This document shows, in pieces, positions 15,692 to 24,129 of a DNA stretch of 33,181 bases (position 1 is the first letter of the stretch; each line of letters starts with the position of its first letter). A program made the position numbers and the translations under genes. The notes under the pieces are model-generated. The model saw only the letters and a list, made by a program, of their open reading frames with translations. It made no database searches and was not told the origin of the DNA. Source of the stretch: UBA9647 sp049522195 (lineage in GTDB: Bacteria > Bacteroidota > Ignavibacteria > UBA10030); NCBI GenBank assembly GCA_049522195.1, contig JBEKOB010000044.1:1-33181 (forward strand). Direction: 5' to 3'.

Positions 15692-17827
15692 ATGAAGATT
15701 TCGTGGAAAAAGAAAACCCTCCCACTCATTCTTATCGCTCTTCTCTTCTCCTGTGGAGCTCGGGCGGATGATGGATATGAACTGTGGATGAAGTACAGGA
15801 GGATCACCGATGAGCATCTCCTGAAGCAGTATCGTGAGGCTATCGCATGCATCGTCATGCCCGGTGAATCGGCAACTCTCCGGATCATCCGCAGCGAACT
15901 GAAAAGGAGTCTCAACGTGATGCTCGGCGTTGACATGCGCTACCGGGCCGCGACAGCAAATGAGAACGCACTTGTTATCGGGACGCCAGCAGGTTCAGAC
16001 ATTGTCCGACAGTTGCAGCGTGAGGGCAAACTCCAGAACCTGGGTGGAGAAGGGTATCTCATCACCTCGATTACGAAAGGCAAGAACAGGTTCACAGTCA
16101 TTGCTGCGAATCGTGATATCGGACTTCTGTACGGCGCGTTTCACTTTCTGAGGACTCTGCAGACTTACCAGCCACTTGATCAACTTGATATCGTCTCAAC
16201 TCCACGAATCAGATATCGGCTGCTCGATCATTGGGATAACCTGGACGGATCCATCGAGCGCGGGTATGCGGGCAAATCCTTATGGAAATGGGATGAGCTA
16301 CCCAAGAAGCTGGACAATCGCTATTACGACTATGCCCGTGCGAACGCTTCAATTGGAATCAACGGCTCCGTCATTAACAGCGTCAACACAAACCCGGCGA
16401 TTCTGAAGAAGGAGTATCTCGGGAAAGTCGCGGCCTTGGCAGACGTTTTCCGGCCATACGGTATTCGTGTGTTCCTCTCTGTCAATTTCTCCTCACCAAT
16501 TTCGGCTCGGTTTGAGCAGGAAGGGGATCGAAAGGGGGGCATCGGGGGGTTGTCTACTGCAGATCCAATCAATCGGGGGGTGAAGTTGTGGTGGAAAAAC
16601 AAAGTGAAAGAGATCTACGCTCTGATCCCGGACTTTGGCGGATTCCTGGTCAAGGCTAGCTCCGAAGGAATGCCCGGTCCGCAAGATTATGGTCGTACCC
16701 ATGCTGATGGAGCAAACATGCTCGCAGAGGCGCTGGAGCCATTTCATGGCATTGTTATGTGGCGTGCGTTTGTGTACGAACCTAAAGTCGATCCCGACCG
16801 CGTGAAACGCGCTGCGTTGGAGTTTCTTCCGCTCGACGGCCTCTTCCGGCCCAACGTCTTTGTCCAGGCAAAGAATGGCCCTCTCGATTTTCAACCGCGG
16901 GAACCCGTCCAACCGCTCTTTGGCTCAATGACCAAGACACCAATGATGCTTGAACTTCAAATCACTCAGGAATACCTGGGCCATTCGACTCACTTGGTGT
17001 ACCTTGCACCGATGTGGAAAGAGTACTTTCAGTTTGATTTGTTCGCGAAAGGACCTGGCTCCACTCTCGCCCGCATCGTCGATGGCGGTTTGAGAAATAC
17101 TACCATGACGGGCATTGCCGGTGTAGCGAACACAGGCGATGACCGAAACTGGTGCGGCCACTTCTTCGCACAGGCCAATTGGTTTGCCTTTGGCCGCCTC
17201 GCCTGGGATCATTCAATCAGCGCAGAGCAGCTTGCAGACGAATGGATTAGGATGTCGATCACAAATGATTCGCTCACTTGTGCAACCATCTCCTCGATGA
17301 TGACGGGTTCCTGGGAGGCGTGCATCAATTACATGACTCCACTTGGACTGCATCATATCATGGAGGTCGACGTTCACTACGGACCGGGCCCTCAGCATGA
17401 CACTGGGAGGGTAGACTGGCGGTCAGTCTATTACCACCGCGCAGACAGCATTGGCCTGGGATTTGACCGCAGTTCTTCAGGCAGCAATGCGGTCGGACAG
17501 TATTTCCCTCCTCTGCGATCTGAGTTCGACAAGCTTGAGACATGCCCGGAAAAGTACTTGCTCTGGTTTCACCACGTTCGATGGGATTACCGTCTGAACT
17601 CGGGCAGGACATTATGGGAGGAGCTGTGCGCGAAGTACATTTCAGGGACAAAGTACGTACGTGGAATGTACGCCAAATGGCTCTCGCTCGAAGGCGCTGT
17701 CGATCCCAAGGTGTTTTCGAGCATCAGGGCGAAATTGGAAAAACAATTGGTCGATTCTGCAGTCTGGAGGGATACGTGCCTCACGTATTTTCAAAAGTTC
17801 AGCCGGAAATCGATTCCAAATCAGTAA
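15692..17827 (+). CDS. aguA: GH67 alpha-glucuronidase (xylan side-chain), exported
   Basis: The 711-residue enzyme removes terminal (4-O-methyl-)glucuronic acid from xylooligosaccharides. GH67 hallmarks are HWDNLDGSIERGYAG near residue 175, KASSEGMPGPQDYGRTHADG with the acid Glu, KNGPLDFQPREP and LQITQEYLGHS with the other catalytic acidic residues, and DRNWCGHFFAQANW. The length is typical. Residues 1-26 form a signal peptide; LLFSC before residue 22 could be a lipoprotein box, giving a membrane-anchored periplasmic enzyme, or cleavage could follow ARA. No strong ribosome site precedes ATG 15692, but the start overlaps the stop of a 10-codon upstream frame starting at 15663. A bidirectional terminator at 17987 follows. 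Confidence 0.95.
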   Translation: MKISWKKKTLPLILIALLFSCGARADDGYELWMKYRRITDEHLLKQYREAIACIVMPGESATLRIIRSELKRSLNVMLGVDMRYRAATANENALVIGTPAGSDIVRQLQREGKLQNLGGEGYLITSITKGKNRFTVIAANRDIGLLYGAFHFLRTLQTYQPLDQLDIVSTPRIRYRLLDHWDNLDGSIERGYAGKSLWKWDELPKKLDNRYYDYARANASIGINGSVINSVNTNPAILKKEYLGKVAALADVFRPYGIRVFLSVNFSSPISARFEQEGDRKGGIGGLSTADPINRGVKLWWKNKVKEIYALIPDFGGFLVKASSEGMPGPQDYGRTHADGANMLAEALEPFHGIVMWRAFVYEPKVDPDRVKRAALEFLPLDGLFRPNVFVQAKNGPLDFQPREPVQPLFGSMTKTPMMLELQITQEYLGHSTHLVYLAPMWKEYFQFDLFAKGPGSTLARIVDGGLRNTTMTGIAGVANTGDDRNWCGHFFAQANWFAFGRLAWDHSISAEQLADEWIRMSITNDSLTCATISSMMTGSWEACINYMTPLGLHHIMEVDVHYGPGPQHDTGRVDWRSVYYHRADSIGLGFDRSSSGSNAVGQYFPPLRSEFDKLETCPEKYLLWFHHVRWDYRLNSGRTLWEELCAKYISGTKYVRGMYAKWLSLEGAVDPKVFSSIRAKLEKQLVDSAVWRDTCLTYFQKFSRKSIPNQ

Positions 17828-17869
17828 TGAACTAGTTGTCTGGCGAGTTGATGAATAGGGGATTCAATT

Positions 17870-17892
17870 CTGTTTTGGGGCAACCCCAACAG
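17870..17892 (+). other. Short hairpin after the GH67 stop
   Basis: TTGGGG (17875-17880) pairs with CCCCAA (17884-17889) around a 3-base loop, and flanking CTG and CAG extend it across a bulge. There is no T-run. It may protect the mRNA 3' end; the main terminator follows at 17987. Confidence 0.35.
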
Positions 17893-17986
17893 CCAGAGGA
17901 AATGCCCGATGGCAAGGAATGGCTGAAGTCATGGACTTAGGGGAGGAGTTTGAAAGAGTTTGGCTGAGCACAAAAGAGTCTCAAAT

Positions 17987-18021
17987 AACACAAATCCCGA
18001 TCGATGATCGGGATTTGTGTT
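17987..18021. terminator. Bidirectional terminator between GH67 and lacI genes
   Basis: A perfect 15-bp stem (AACACAAATCCCGAT with its complement at 18007-18021) encloses a 5-base loop. T-rich sequence follows on the plus strand and also, more weakly, on the minus strand. It lies between convergent genes, 160 bases after GH67 and 43 bases after the end of lacI. Confidence 0.9.
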
Positions 18022-18063
18022 TTCATTGGCTCGGTCAGGTAACAAGCCGGGGATCAGTTCTCG

Positions 18064-19095
18064 TCAGGCATTTAAGACTCTGGAAGATTCCCTGATGATG
18101 AATTCGGTCTCGAAAACAACACGCTCAATCGGGAGAAGCGTAGACGATTCAATGTTCCGGATCAGAATCTCTGCGGCTCTCTTGCCGATCTCGTGCTGCG
18201 GTGCGCGTATGGTCGTCAAAGGCACGGGGTAGATCCTGGCGTAGTAGATATCATCGTTGCCGATAATCGAGATATCAGCAGGCACACGGATCGAAAGCTC
18301 TCTGAGAGCTGTCATGACAGCGAGAGCCTGCTGGTCATTGAAACAGACGATTGCGGTTGGGTAATCTTCTACTTTCCTGTTCTTGAAGTACTCTTTGGTT
18401 TTGCTGAAACTTTCCTCATAGTGTGAGCCAACGGGTACGATCATCTCCTTGTTGAACACCAGCGTGCTTTCGCTGAATGCATGCCGGAATCCTTCAATCC
18501 GTTCCAATGTGTGTGATGAGTGCGGTGGTCCCGCAAAGTGGACGATGCGGGTGTGCCCGCTTTCGATCAGGTACTTGACCGCCTTCTTAATCGCTCGGAG
18601 GTTGTCAATGGCAACGACGTTTGCCTGAATTCCTTTGACATCCTCCAGGAGGACAAATGGGTAGTTGATTCTCTTCAATTTGAAGAGATGCTCGATCTCT
18701 GCCGTCCCTTCAAGAGTTGGAGCGATAATGGTTCCCTTGATGTCTTTTGCGGAGAAGAGATGCGTGAGTCTCTGTTCATACTCGTGGTTGTCTGCTGAGC
18801 TGGTGACGATGACCGAATATCCCTTGCTATCTGCGTACTCTTTTGCCCCTGTCGCGATGGAGGTATAAAACGGATAGTTCAAATCCTTGATAATCAATCC
18901 TATGCTCTTGTCCTGGCCTCCATTCTTCAGATTTCTCGCCACACCCTTTGGACGAAAATTCAATTCTCTCATCACTTCAAGGATTTGATCCCGGGTCCCG
19001 GCCTTCACCGTGTCCTTGGCATTGATAACAGCCGAGACGGTTCCTTTCGAGACTCCAGCCTTCTTTGCAACATCATCAATCGTGATCCTCTTCAT
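18064..19095 (-). CDS. LacI-family transcriptional regulator of the xylan locus
   Basis: The 343-residue protein has an N-terminal LacI helix-turn-helix and hinge (ITIDDVAKKAGVSKGTVSAVIN to about residue 58). A periplasmic-binding-protein-like sensor domain follows (SIGLIIKDLNYPFYTSIATGA, IVCFNDQQALAVMTALRE, ISIIGNDDIYYARIYPVPLTTIRAP). The ligand cannot be read from sequence; xylo-oligosaccharide or an aldouronic acid is likely from context. It is divergent from the GH8 gene. Its own promoter and the GH8 promoter share the operator ATTGAAACGGTT(T/C)AAT, so it probably represses itself and the locus. Confidence 0.93.
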   Translation of the reverse strand: MKRITIDDVAKKAGVSKGTVSAVINAKDTVKAGTRDQILEVMRELNFRPKGVARNLKNGGQDKSIGLIIKDLNYPFYTSIATGAKEYADSKGYSVIVTSSADNHEYEQRLTHLFSAKDIKGTIIAPTLEGTAEIEHLFKLKRINYPFVLLEDVKGIQANVVAIDNLRAIKKAVKYLIESGHTRIVHFAGPPHSSHTLERIEGFRHAFSESTLVFNKEMIVPVGSHYEESFSKTKEYFKNRKVEDYPTAIVCFNDQQALAVMTALRELSIRVPADISIIGNDDIYYARIYPVPLTTIRAPQHEIGKRAAEILIRNIESSTLLPIERVVFETEFIIRESSRVLNA

Positions 19096-19129
19096 TTGCT
19101 TTCTAATGCCTTCCCAAGCAAGCTCAGAA

Positions 19130-19145
19130 ATTGAAACGGTTTAAT
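19130..19145. promoter_or_regulatory. LacI-type operator at the lacI gene
   Basis: ATTGAAACGGTTTAAT differs by one base from the site at 19695-19710. It lies downstream of the lacI -10 box and 35-50 bases before the lacI ATG, a position suited to autorepression. Its symmetry is around a central CG, as in many LacI-family sites. Confidence 0.65.
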
Positions 19146-19159
19146 TTAATTTGAACTAA

Positions 19160-19187
19160 ATATTATGCTAAAACACGAAACAGTCAA
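19160..19187 (-). promoter_or_regulatory. Promoter of the lacI-type regulator
   Basis: On the minus strand TTGACT (19187-19182) and TAATAT (19165-19160) are separated by 16 bases. The operator at 19145-19130 follows 14 bases after the -10 box. Confidence 0.6.
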
Positions 19188-19667
19188 TACAAATTGAACA
19201 AACTGCATTTTGGTGCAAATAAACGGGCTATCTAAGACATACGAAAGAGTTGCGTTTGGCCTTATTCCATGGGTACTTTGTGAGAAGTGGGAACAGTTCC
19301 TTTGCCAAATGGCAGAAGCGTCACTGAATGTTGTTGGTTTTCCTATCGGTGATGAATCTAATCAACGGAGGGCATGCGGATTCCGTGATCTGGTATGTAC
19401 ACTTTCTCTTTCATCGTTGATCCATTCGCGTGTCTTGCACATAATTCTCGTACTGAGACCTCTGTCGCACTCGTATCGAAGTCCTTCTTACCAATGTGCT
19501 CCTGCAACAAGATTGTGCGTGACGAAGCAAAAAGAATCTCAAGGGATTGCAGTTCTCAACCTGTATGCGTGTCTATCATCATCGACAGAGCAAGTCCATC
19601 TCAACCGACGATGAGGTAAAGGTGCAAAAGAAGATATCTGAAGCCTGGGACAAGCTCAGATTTGCCC
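19188..19667. other. Gene-free stretch between the lacI and GH8 promoters
   Basis: This 480-base stretch separates two divergent promoters that would normally lie close together. An open frame at 19210-19614 starts with GTG, has no ribosome site and encodes no recognisable motif. I see no hairpin terminator, tRNA or repeat. It may be a decayed gene. Confidence 0.4.
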
Positions 19668-19696
19668 TTGCCTTTTTCTGGTAACTCTGTTAATAT
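19668..19696 (+). promoter_or_regulatory. Promoter of the GH8-led xylan operon
   Basis: TTGCCT (19668-19673) and TAATAT (19691-19696) are separated by exactly 17 bases. The LacI-type operator begins inside the -10 box, so repressor binding would block polymerase. The GH8 ATG follows 71 bases after the -10 box. Confidence 0.72.
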
Positions 19697-19710
19697 TGAA
19701 ACGGTTCAAT
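19695..19710. promoter_or_regulatory. LacI-type operator at the GH8 promoter
   Basis: ATTGAAACGGTTCAAT is nearly palindromic (inner TTGAAAC/GGTTCAA pairs at 6 of 7 positions). It overlaps the -10 box and start site of the GH8-led operon. It shares 15 of 16 bases with the site upstream of the lacI-type gene. Confidence 0.72.
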
Positions 19711-19767
19711 AATTATTGAACTTATTAAGCCTGAGCATGACCTCATCTTTTGAAGGAAGGCTCCCTG

Positions 19768-21066
19768 ATGAGAAAATGCCGCGTTCTGTATCTCCTGGCG
19801 CTTTCGTGCGGTTGCCTGAGCGCGGTGGCAGGGGTATTGCCGCGCTCCTCCGAAACATCACAAACACCGAAGGAACGCGGATCGTACTTTAACGGAAGAT
19901 ATCAAAACCTCTTTGACGATCTGCTGGGTAAAAGCGCTGCCGAGGTAAAGGCAAAAGTTGAACGTGCTTTCGTTCAGCTGTTTTACGGCAATGATTCCAC
20001 GGAACGAGTGTACTATCCGGTCGAACCGGGCATGGCATATATAGTGGACATCGCCCACAACGATGTCCGGACGGAGGGCATGTCCTATGCGATGATGATC
20101 GCTGTCCAGCTCGACAAGAAGAATGAATTCGATCGGCTGTGGAAGTGGGCAAAAACCTATATGCAGCACAAAAGCCTGCCGCGCAAGACTTACTTCGCGT
20201 GGCATTGTAAGACGGATGGAACGATTATTGATTCCACTGCCGCATCCGACGGCGAGGAATGGTTTGTGACGGCCCTTTTCTTTGCGTCGGCACGATGGGG
20301 AAATGGCGAGGGAATGTTCAACTACAGGGGCGAGGCACAGGCAATCCTCGATGCAATATTGAACAAAGAGGGGAAACCCTGGAGCGATGGAAGAATCACA
20401 AACATGTTCAATAAGAAGGAAAAGCAAGTTGTCTTCGTTCCATCGGTCGATGCCGCCTGGTTCACAGATCCGTCGTATCATCTGCCACATTACTATGAGC
20501 TCTGGGCGCGCTGGGCCGACAAGAACAATCAGTTCTGGTGCGAGGCGGCCGCAACAAGTCGCATGTTCTTCAAGAAAGCCGCCCACCCTTCCACAGGTTT
20601 AATGCCCGACTATGCTCATTTCGACGGTTCACCAATCGATCGGCGGGGTGGAGGAGGCGATGACTTTCGGTACGATGCGTGGCGTGTCGGGATGAACGTC
20701 GCACTCGACTATTCCTGGTTTGCCAAAGATCCATGGGAAGTGACTCAGTCCAACAGGCTCCTCAATTTCTTCCACTCCCAGGGATTAGGAACATATGGCA
20801 ATCTCTTCAAGTTGGACGGCACGAAGTTAGGGGACGACCATAGTACAGGACTGGTTGCGATGAACGCTGTTGCTTGTCTCGCCTCGACAAATGCGAATCG
20901 AAGAGATTTTGTTGAAGAACTTTGGAACATACCGGTTCCAAGCGGGCTGTACCGGTACTATGATGGTCTGCTCTACATGATGGCCATGCTGCAGGTGAGC
21001 GGCAATTTCAAGATCTACGACCCCACGGGGAAACCGACCGTAGAATGTCTGGGCGGGTCAAACTAG
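19768..21066 (+). CDS. GH8 reducing-end xylose-releasing exo-oligoxylanase, exported
   Basis: The 432-residue protein matches the GH8 Rex branch, which removes xylose from the reducing end of xylooligosaccharides. Visible are the catalytic acid E103 in RTEGMSYAMM, D161 in TAASDGEEW, the base D303 in FRYDAWRVGMN and DDHSTGLVAMN, whose His is characteristic of Rex. The spacing between acid and base is close to that of known Rex enzymes. The frame extends to a TTG at 19750, but that TTG lies within the ribosome site GAAGGAAGG, so ATG 19768 is the start. Residues 1-22 form a signal peptide, although characterised Rex enzymes are often cytoplasmic. It is the first gene of the LacI-controlled operon. 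Confidence 0.9.
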   Translation: MRKCRVLYLLALSCGCLSAVAGVLPRSSETSQTPKERGSYFNGRYQNLFDDLLGKSAAEVKAKVERAFVQLFYGNDSTERVYYPVEPGMAYIVDIAHNDVRTEGMSYAMMIAVQLDKKNEFDRLWKWAKTYMQHKSLPRKTYFAWHCKTDGTIIDSTAASDGEEWFVTALFFASARWGNGEGMFNYRGEAQAILDAILNKEGKPWSDGRITNMFNKKEKQVVFVPSVDAAWFTDPSYHLPHYYELWARWADKNNQFWCEAAATSRMFFKKAAHPSTGLMPDYAHFDGSPIDRRGGGGDDFRYDAWRVGMNVALDYSWFAKDPWEVTQSNRLLNFFHSQGLGTYGNLFKLDGTKLGDDHSTGLVAMNAVACLASTNANRRDFVEELWNIPVPSGLYRYYDGLLYMMAMLQVSGNFKIYDPTGKPTVECLGGSN

Positions 21067-21129
21067 AAACACTGCGGAAAATTCATCAATAGCTTTCCCA
21101 GTGAGCAGATCAGAAGATCTGAGGATTCA

Positions 21130-24108
21130 TTGAAAGCAAACCACTCCATTATCACCGGCAAGAACCAACCAAACGGAAACAAGTCACTTCATAATGCATT
21201 TCAGTGGCTCGTGCCGGCAGCGGTTCTGACGCTTCTGCTCATCTTCTCTCCAGTGATTCATGCCTTCGCACAGACAAAGAGTGCGCAGAAGAGCGAATCA
21301 TATATCTCACCTCGTAAAATCCCGGGCGCTTTCACTCTATCAGCAGCGGGCCGATCGGCCCCGATCCTCATCAGCTCACAGGACTACGCTGCGGTAACAC
21401 GCGTTGCGAAGGATCTTCAAGCAGACGTCAGCCATATTTCCCTTGCCAAACCTGCACTCATTCTTGACACGCCCCCCGCATCGGGAGAACTCATCATCGT
21501 AGGAACGCTGGGGAAAAATCCAATCATCGATGCTCTAGTCGGAGAAGGGAAAATCGATGTGAATGGTGTCGCCGGGAAATGGGAAACATTTCTGCTGCAG
21601 GTGGTCGAGAAGCCGCTCCCCGGCATTAAGCGCGCCCTGGTAATCGCTGGAAGTGACAAACGGGGTACGGTATTCGGTGTCTACGACCTCTGCGGGAAGA
21701 TAGGCGTTTCACCCTGGTGCTGGTGGGCTGACGTACCGATAAAGCGTCAACAAACACTCTTTGTACATCCGGGCCGATATACACAGGGGACACCGGCCGT
21801 AAAATACAGGGGGATTTTCATCAACGATGAGGCCCCGGCATTGTCCAGCTGGGCAATCGAAAAGTTCGGAGGCTTCAATCACGCCTTCTATGAAAAGGTT
21901 TTCGAGCTCATCCTGCGCATGAAAGGTAATTATCTCTGGCCGGCGATGTGGGGGGAGGCGTTCTATGATGATGATTCTCTCAATCCGAAACTGGGCGATG
22001 AGTACGGAATCGTCATTGGCACCTCACATCATGAACCGATGACACGTGCCCACGACGAGTGGAAGCGGTACGGAAAAGGGGCCTGGAACTATGAGAAGAA
22101 CGATTCCATCCTCAGGAACTTCTGGCAACAGGGAATCAAAAGGATGGGGTCGTACGAGAGCGTGGTGACAATAGGGATGCGGGGAGACGGCGATGAACCC
22201 ATGTCTGAGAAGGCCAACGTTGCTTTGTTGGAAAGAATCGTGAAAGACCAGCGACAGATACTTGGTGACGTCACCGGTAAGGACGTAACAACCATCCCGC
22301 AGGTCTGGGCACTTTACAAGGAAGTGCAGGAATACTACGACAGGGGTATGCGAGTTCCAGACGACGTCACACTCCTGTTGTGCGACGATAACTGGGGGAA
22401 CATCCGAAAACTCCCCCGGCTCACCGACGCACCCCGAAAAGGCGGCTACGGAATCTATTATCACTATGACTATGTCGGAGGTCCGCGAAACTACAAATGG
22501 CTGAACACAAACCAGATCTCGAGAGTGTGGGAGCAAATGCATCTGGCGTACAGCTACGGCGTCGATCGAATCTGGATTGTCAACGTCGGCGATATCAAGC
22601 CGATGGAATTCCCGACACAGTTTTTTCTGGACTACGCATGGAATCCTGACAAATGGCCGGCAGAGCGATTGCCTGAGTACACAAGGGATTGGGCTGAACA
22701 GCAGTTCGGAGCCCGGTATGCCGGGGATATCGCGGAGATCATCACGAAGTACACTCAATACAACTCGCGAAGAAAGCCCGAGCTGCTGGCTCCCAACACC
22801 TACAGCCTGACCAACTATCGAGAGGCAGAAACAGTTGTTGCCGAGTACAAGAAGCTGGCGCAGAAGGCTCAGCGCATCTCAGCCGCTCTTCCTGAAAAAT
22901 ACAGGGACGCTTTCTTCCAGCTCGTTCTCCATCCGGTGCTGGCCTGTTCCAATCTCAATGAGATGTATGTAACCATTGGAAGGAATCGCCTGTTCGCCGA
23001 ACAAGGGCGAGCAGCTGCCAATGGTCTCGCTCAGCAGGCTAGAAAACTGTTCGCCAAAGATTCTGCAATCTCATTCTATTACAACAGGACGATGGCGGCC
23101 GGGAAATGGAATCACATGATGGATCAAACCCACATTGGATACACGTACTGGCAGCAGCCGGACAAGGACGCGATCCCCGAGGTCAGGAGCATTACCCTCC
23201 CCGCTGCTCCAGGCATGGGCGTGGCCGTTGAGGGGTCGGAGAGCTGGTGGCCGGGCCAGGCAAAAGAATTCGTATTGCCTGAATTCGATCGCTATAACCG
23301 GCAGACGTACTTCATCGAGATCTTCAATCGTGGCATGACTTCATTCAAGTACTCGATCAAGACTGGAGCGCGGTGGGTCCACGTGAGCTCATCGCAAGGG
23401 AAGATTGCCACCGGCGATCGCTTGTGGGTGAGCATAGATTGGAAGAACGCACCCACTGGAACATCACATATTCCGATTATGATCACGGGACCCGAAAAGG
23501 AGACGGTGACGATTCAGACAGTCATCAATAATCCTGCTTCACCGGTGCCAGACCGCGTGGACGGATTTGTGGAGAGCAATGGATACGTTTCGATGGAGGC
23601 TGAACATTATTCCCGGGCTGTTGGCTCATCCGCAATCACATGGCAGAGAATTCCGGACCTTGGACGAACGCTCTCAGCAATGACCCCAGTGCCGGTGACA
23701 GCAGCCAGCCAGACACCCGGCGGCGAGGCTCCCCGGCTCGAATACTCGCTGTATCTTGCTGACAAGGGGGACGTCAGGGTAGATGCATATCTCTCTCCGA
23801 CTCTGAACTTCCACAATAATGATGGATTGCGCTACGCGATTTCTTTCGATGATCAACCCCCGCAGATTGTCAACATGCACGCCGGCAAGACATTCCAGGA
23901 TTGGGAAGAATCCGTCAGAAACAATATCAGCTCTGTGGTATCGAAGCACACAATCGCAGAACCCGGAAGACATATGTTGAAATTTTGGATGGTCGATCCG
24001 GGAGTCGTGCTGCAGAAACTAGTGGTGGAAACCCAAGACATCAAGCCGAGTTACTTGGGTCCACCTGAGAGCTTTCACAGTTCCACGATTGCTCGCCTTA
24101 AAAAGTGA
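21130..24108 (+). CDS. GH115 alpha-glucuronidase, exported
   Basis: The 992-residue protein belongs to GH115, which removes (4-O-methyl-)glucuronic acid from internal as well as terminal xylose units of glucuronoxylan. Strong family stretches are YRGIFINDEAPALSSWA, MKGNYLWPAMWGEAFYDDD, GTSHHEPMTRAHDEW, VTIGMRGDGDEPMS and WIVNVGDIKPMEFPTQFFL. A C-terminal beta-sandwich region typical of the family starts near residue 820 (YVSMEAEHYSRAVG). The start is TTG at 21130 with GAGG before it; no ATG precedes the signal peptide, whose cleavage is likely at AFA-QT (about residue 48). A small CAGATC/GATCTG hairpin lies at 21106-21121, touching the ribosome site. Confidence 0.95.
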   Translation: MKANHSIITGKNQPNGNKSLHNAFQWLVPAAVLTLLLIFSPVIHAFAQTKSAQKSESYISPRKIPGAFTLSAAGRSAPILISSQDYAAVTRVAKDLQADVSHISLAKPALILDTPPASGELIIVGTLGKNPIIDALVGEGKIDVNGVAGKWETFLLQVVEKPLPGIKRALVIAGSDKRGTVFGVYDLCGKIGVSPWCWWADVPIKRQQTLFVHPGRYTQGTPAVKYRGIFINDEAPALSSWAIEKFGGFNHAFYEKVFELILRMKGNYLWPAMWGEAFYDDDSLNPKLGDEYGIVIGTSHHEPMTRAHDEWKRYGKGAWNYEKNDSILRNFWQQGIKRMGSYESVVTIGMRGDGDEPMSEKANVALLERIVKDQRQILGDVTGKDVTTIPQVWALYKEVQEYYDRGMRVPDDVTLLLCDDNWGNIRKLPRLTDAPRKGGYGIYYHYDYVGGPRNYKWLNTNQISRVWEQMHLAYSYGVDRIWIVNVGDIKPMEFPTQFFLDYAWNPDKWPAERLPEYTRDWAEQQFGARYAGDIAEIITKYTQYNSRRKPELLAPNTYSLTNYREAETVVAEYKKLAQKAQRISAALPEKYRDAFFQLVLHPVLACSNLNEMYVTIGRNRLFAEQGRAAANGLAQQARKLFAKDSAISFYYNRTMAAGKWNHMMDQTHIGYTYWQQPDKDAIPEVRSITLPAAPGMGVAVEGSESWWPGQAKEFVLPEFDRYNRQTYFIEIFNRGMTSFKYSIKTGARWVHVSSSQGKIATGDRLWVSIDWKNAPTGTSHIPIMITGPEKETVTIQTVINNPASPVPDRVDGFVESNGYVSMEAEHYSRAVGSSAITWQRIPDLGRTLSAMTPVPVTAASQTPGGEAPRLEYSLYLADKGDVRVDAYLSPTLNFHNNDGLRYAISFDDQPPQIVNMHAGKTFQDWEESVRNNISSVVSKHTIAEPGRHMLKFWMVDPGVVLQKLVVETQDIKPSYLGPPESFHSSTIARLKK

Positions 24109-24129
24109 TCGTATCCCTCGAGAGATACT

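Noticed and set aside
19210..19614. Open frame of 134 codons between lacI and the GH8 gene
   Set aside because: It starts with GTG without a ribosome site, shows no motif or normal amino acid pattern, and lies between two strong divergent promoters.
19858..20586. 242-codon frame on the minus strand
   Set aside because: It is antisense to the GH8 catalytic domain and has no recognisable motif.
24109..24129. Small hairpin GTATC/GATAC between the GH115 and esterase genes as a terminator
   Set aside because: The stem is only 5 bp, has no T-run and overlaps the ribosome site region; the genes are probably co-transcribed.
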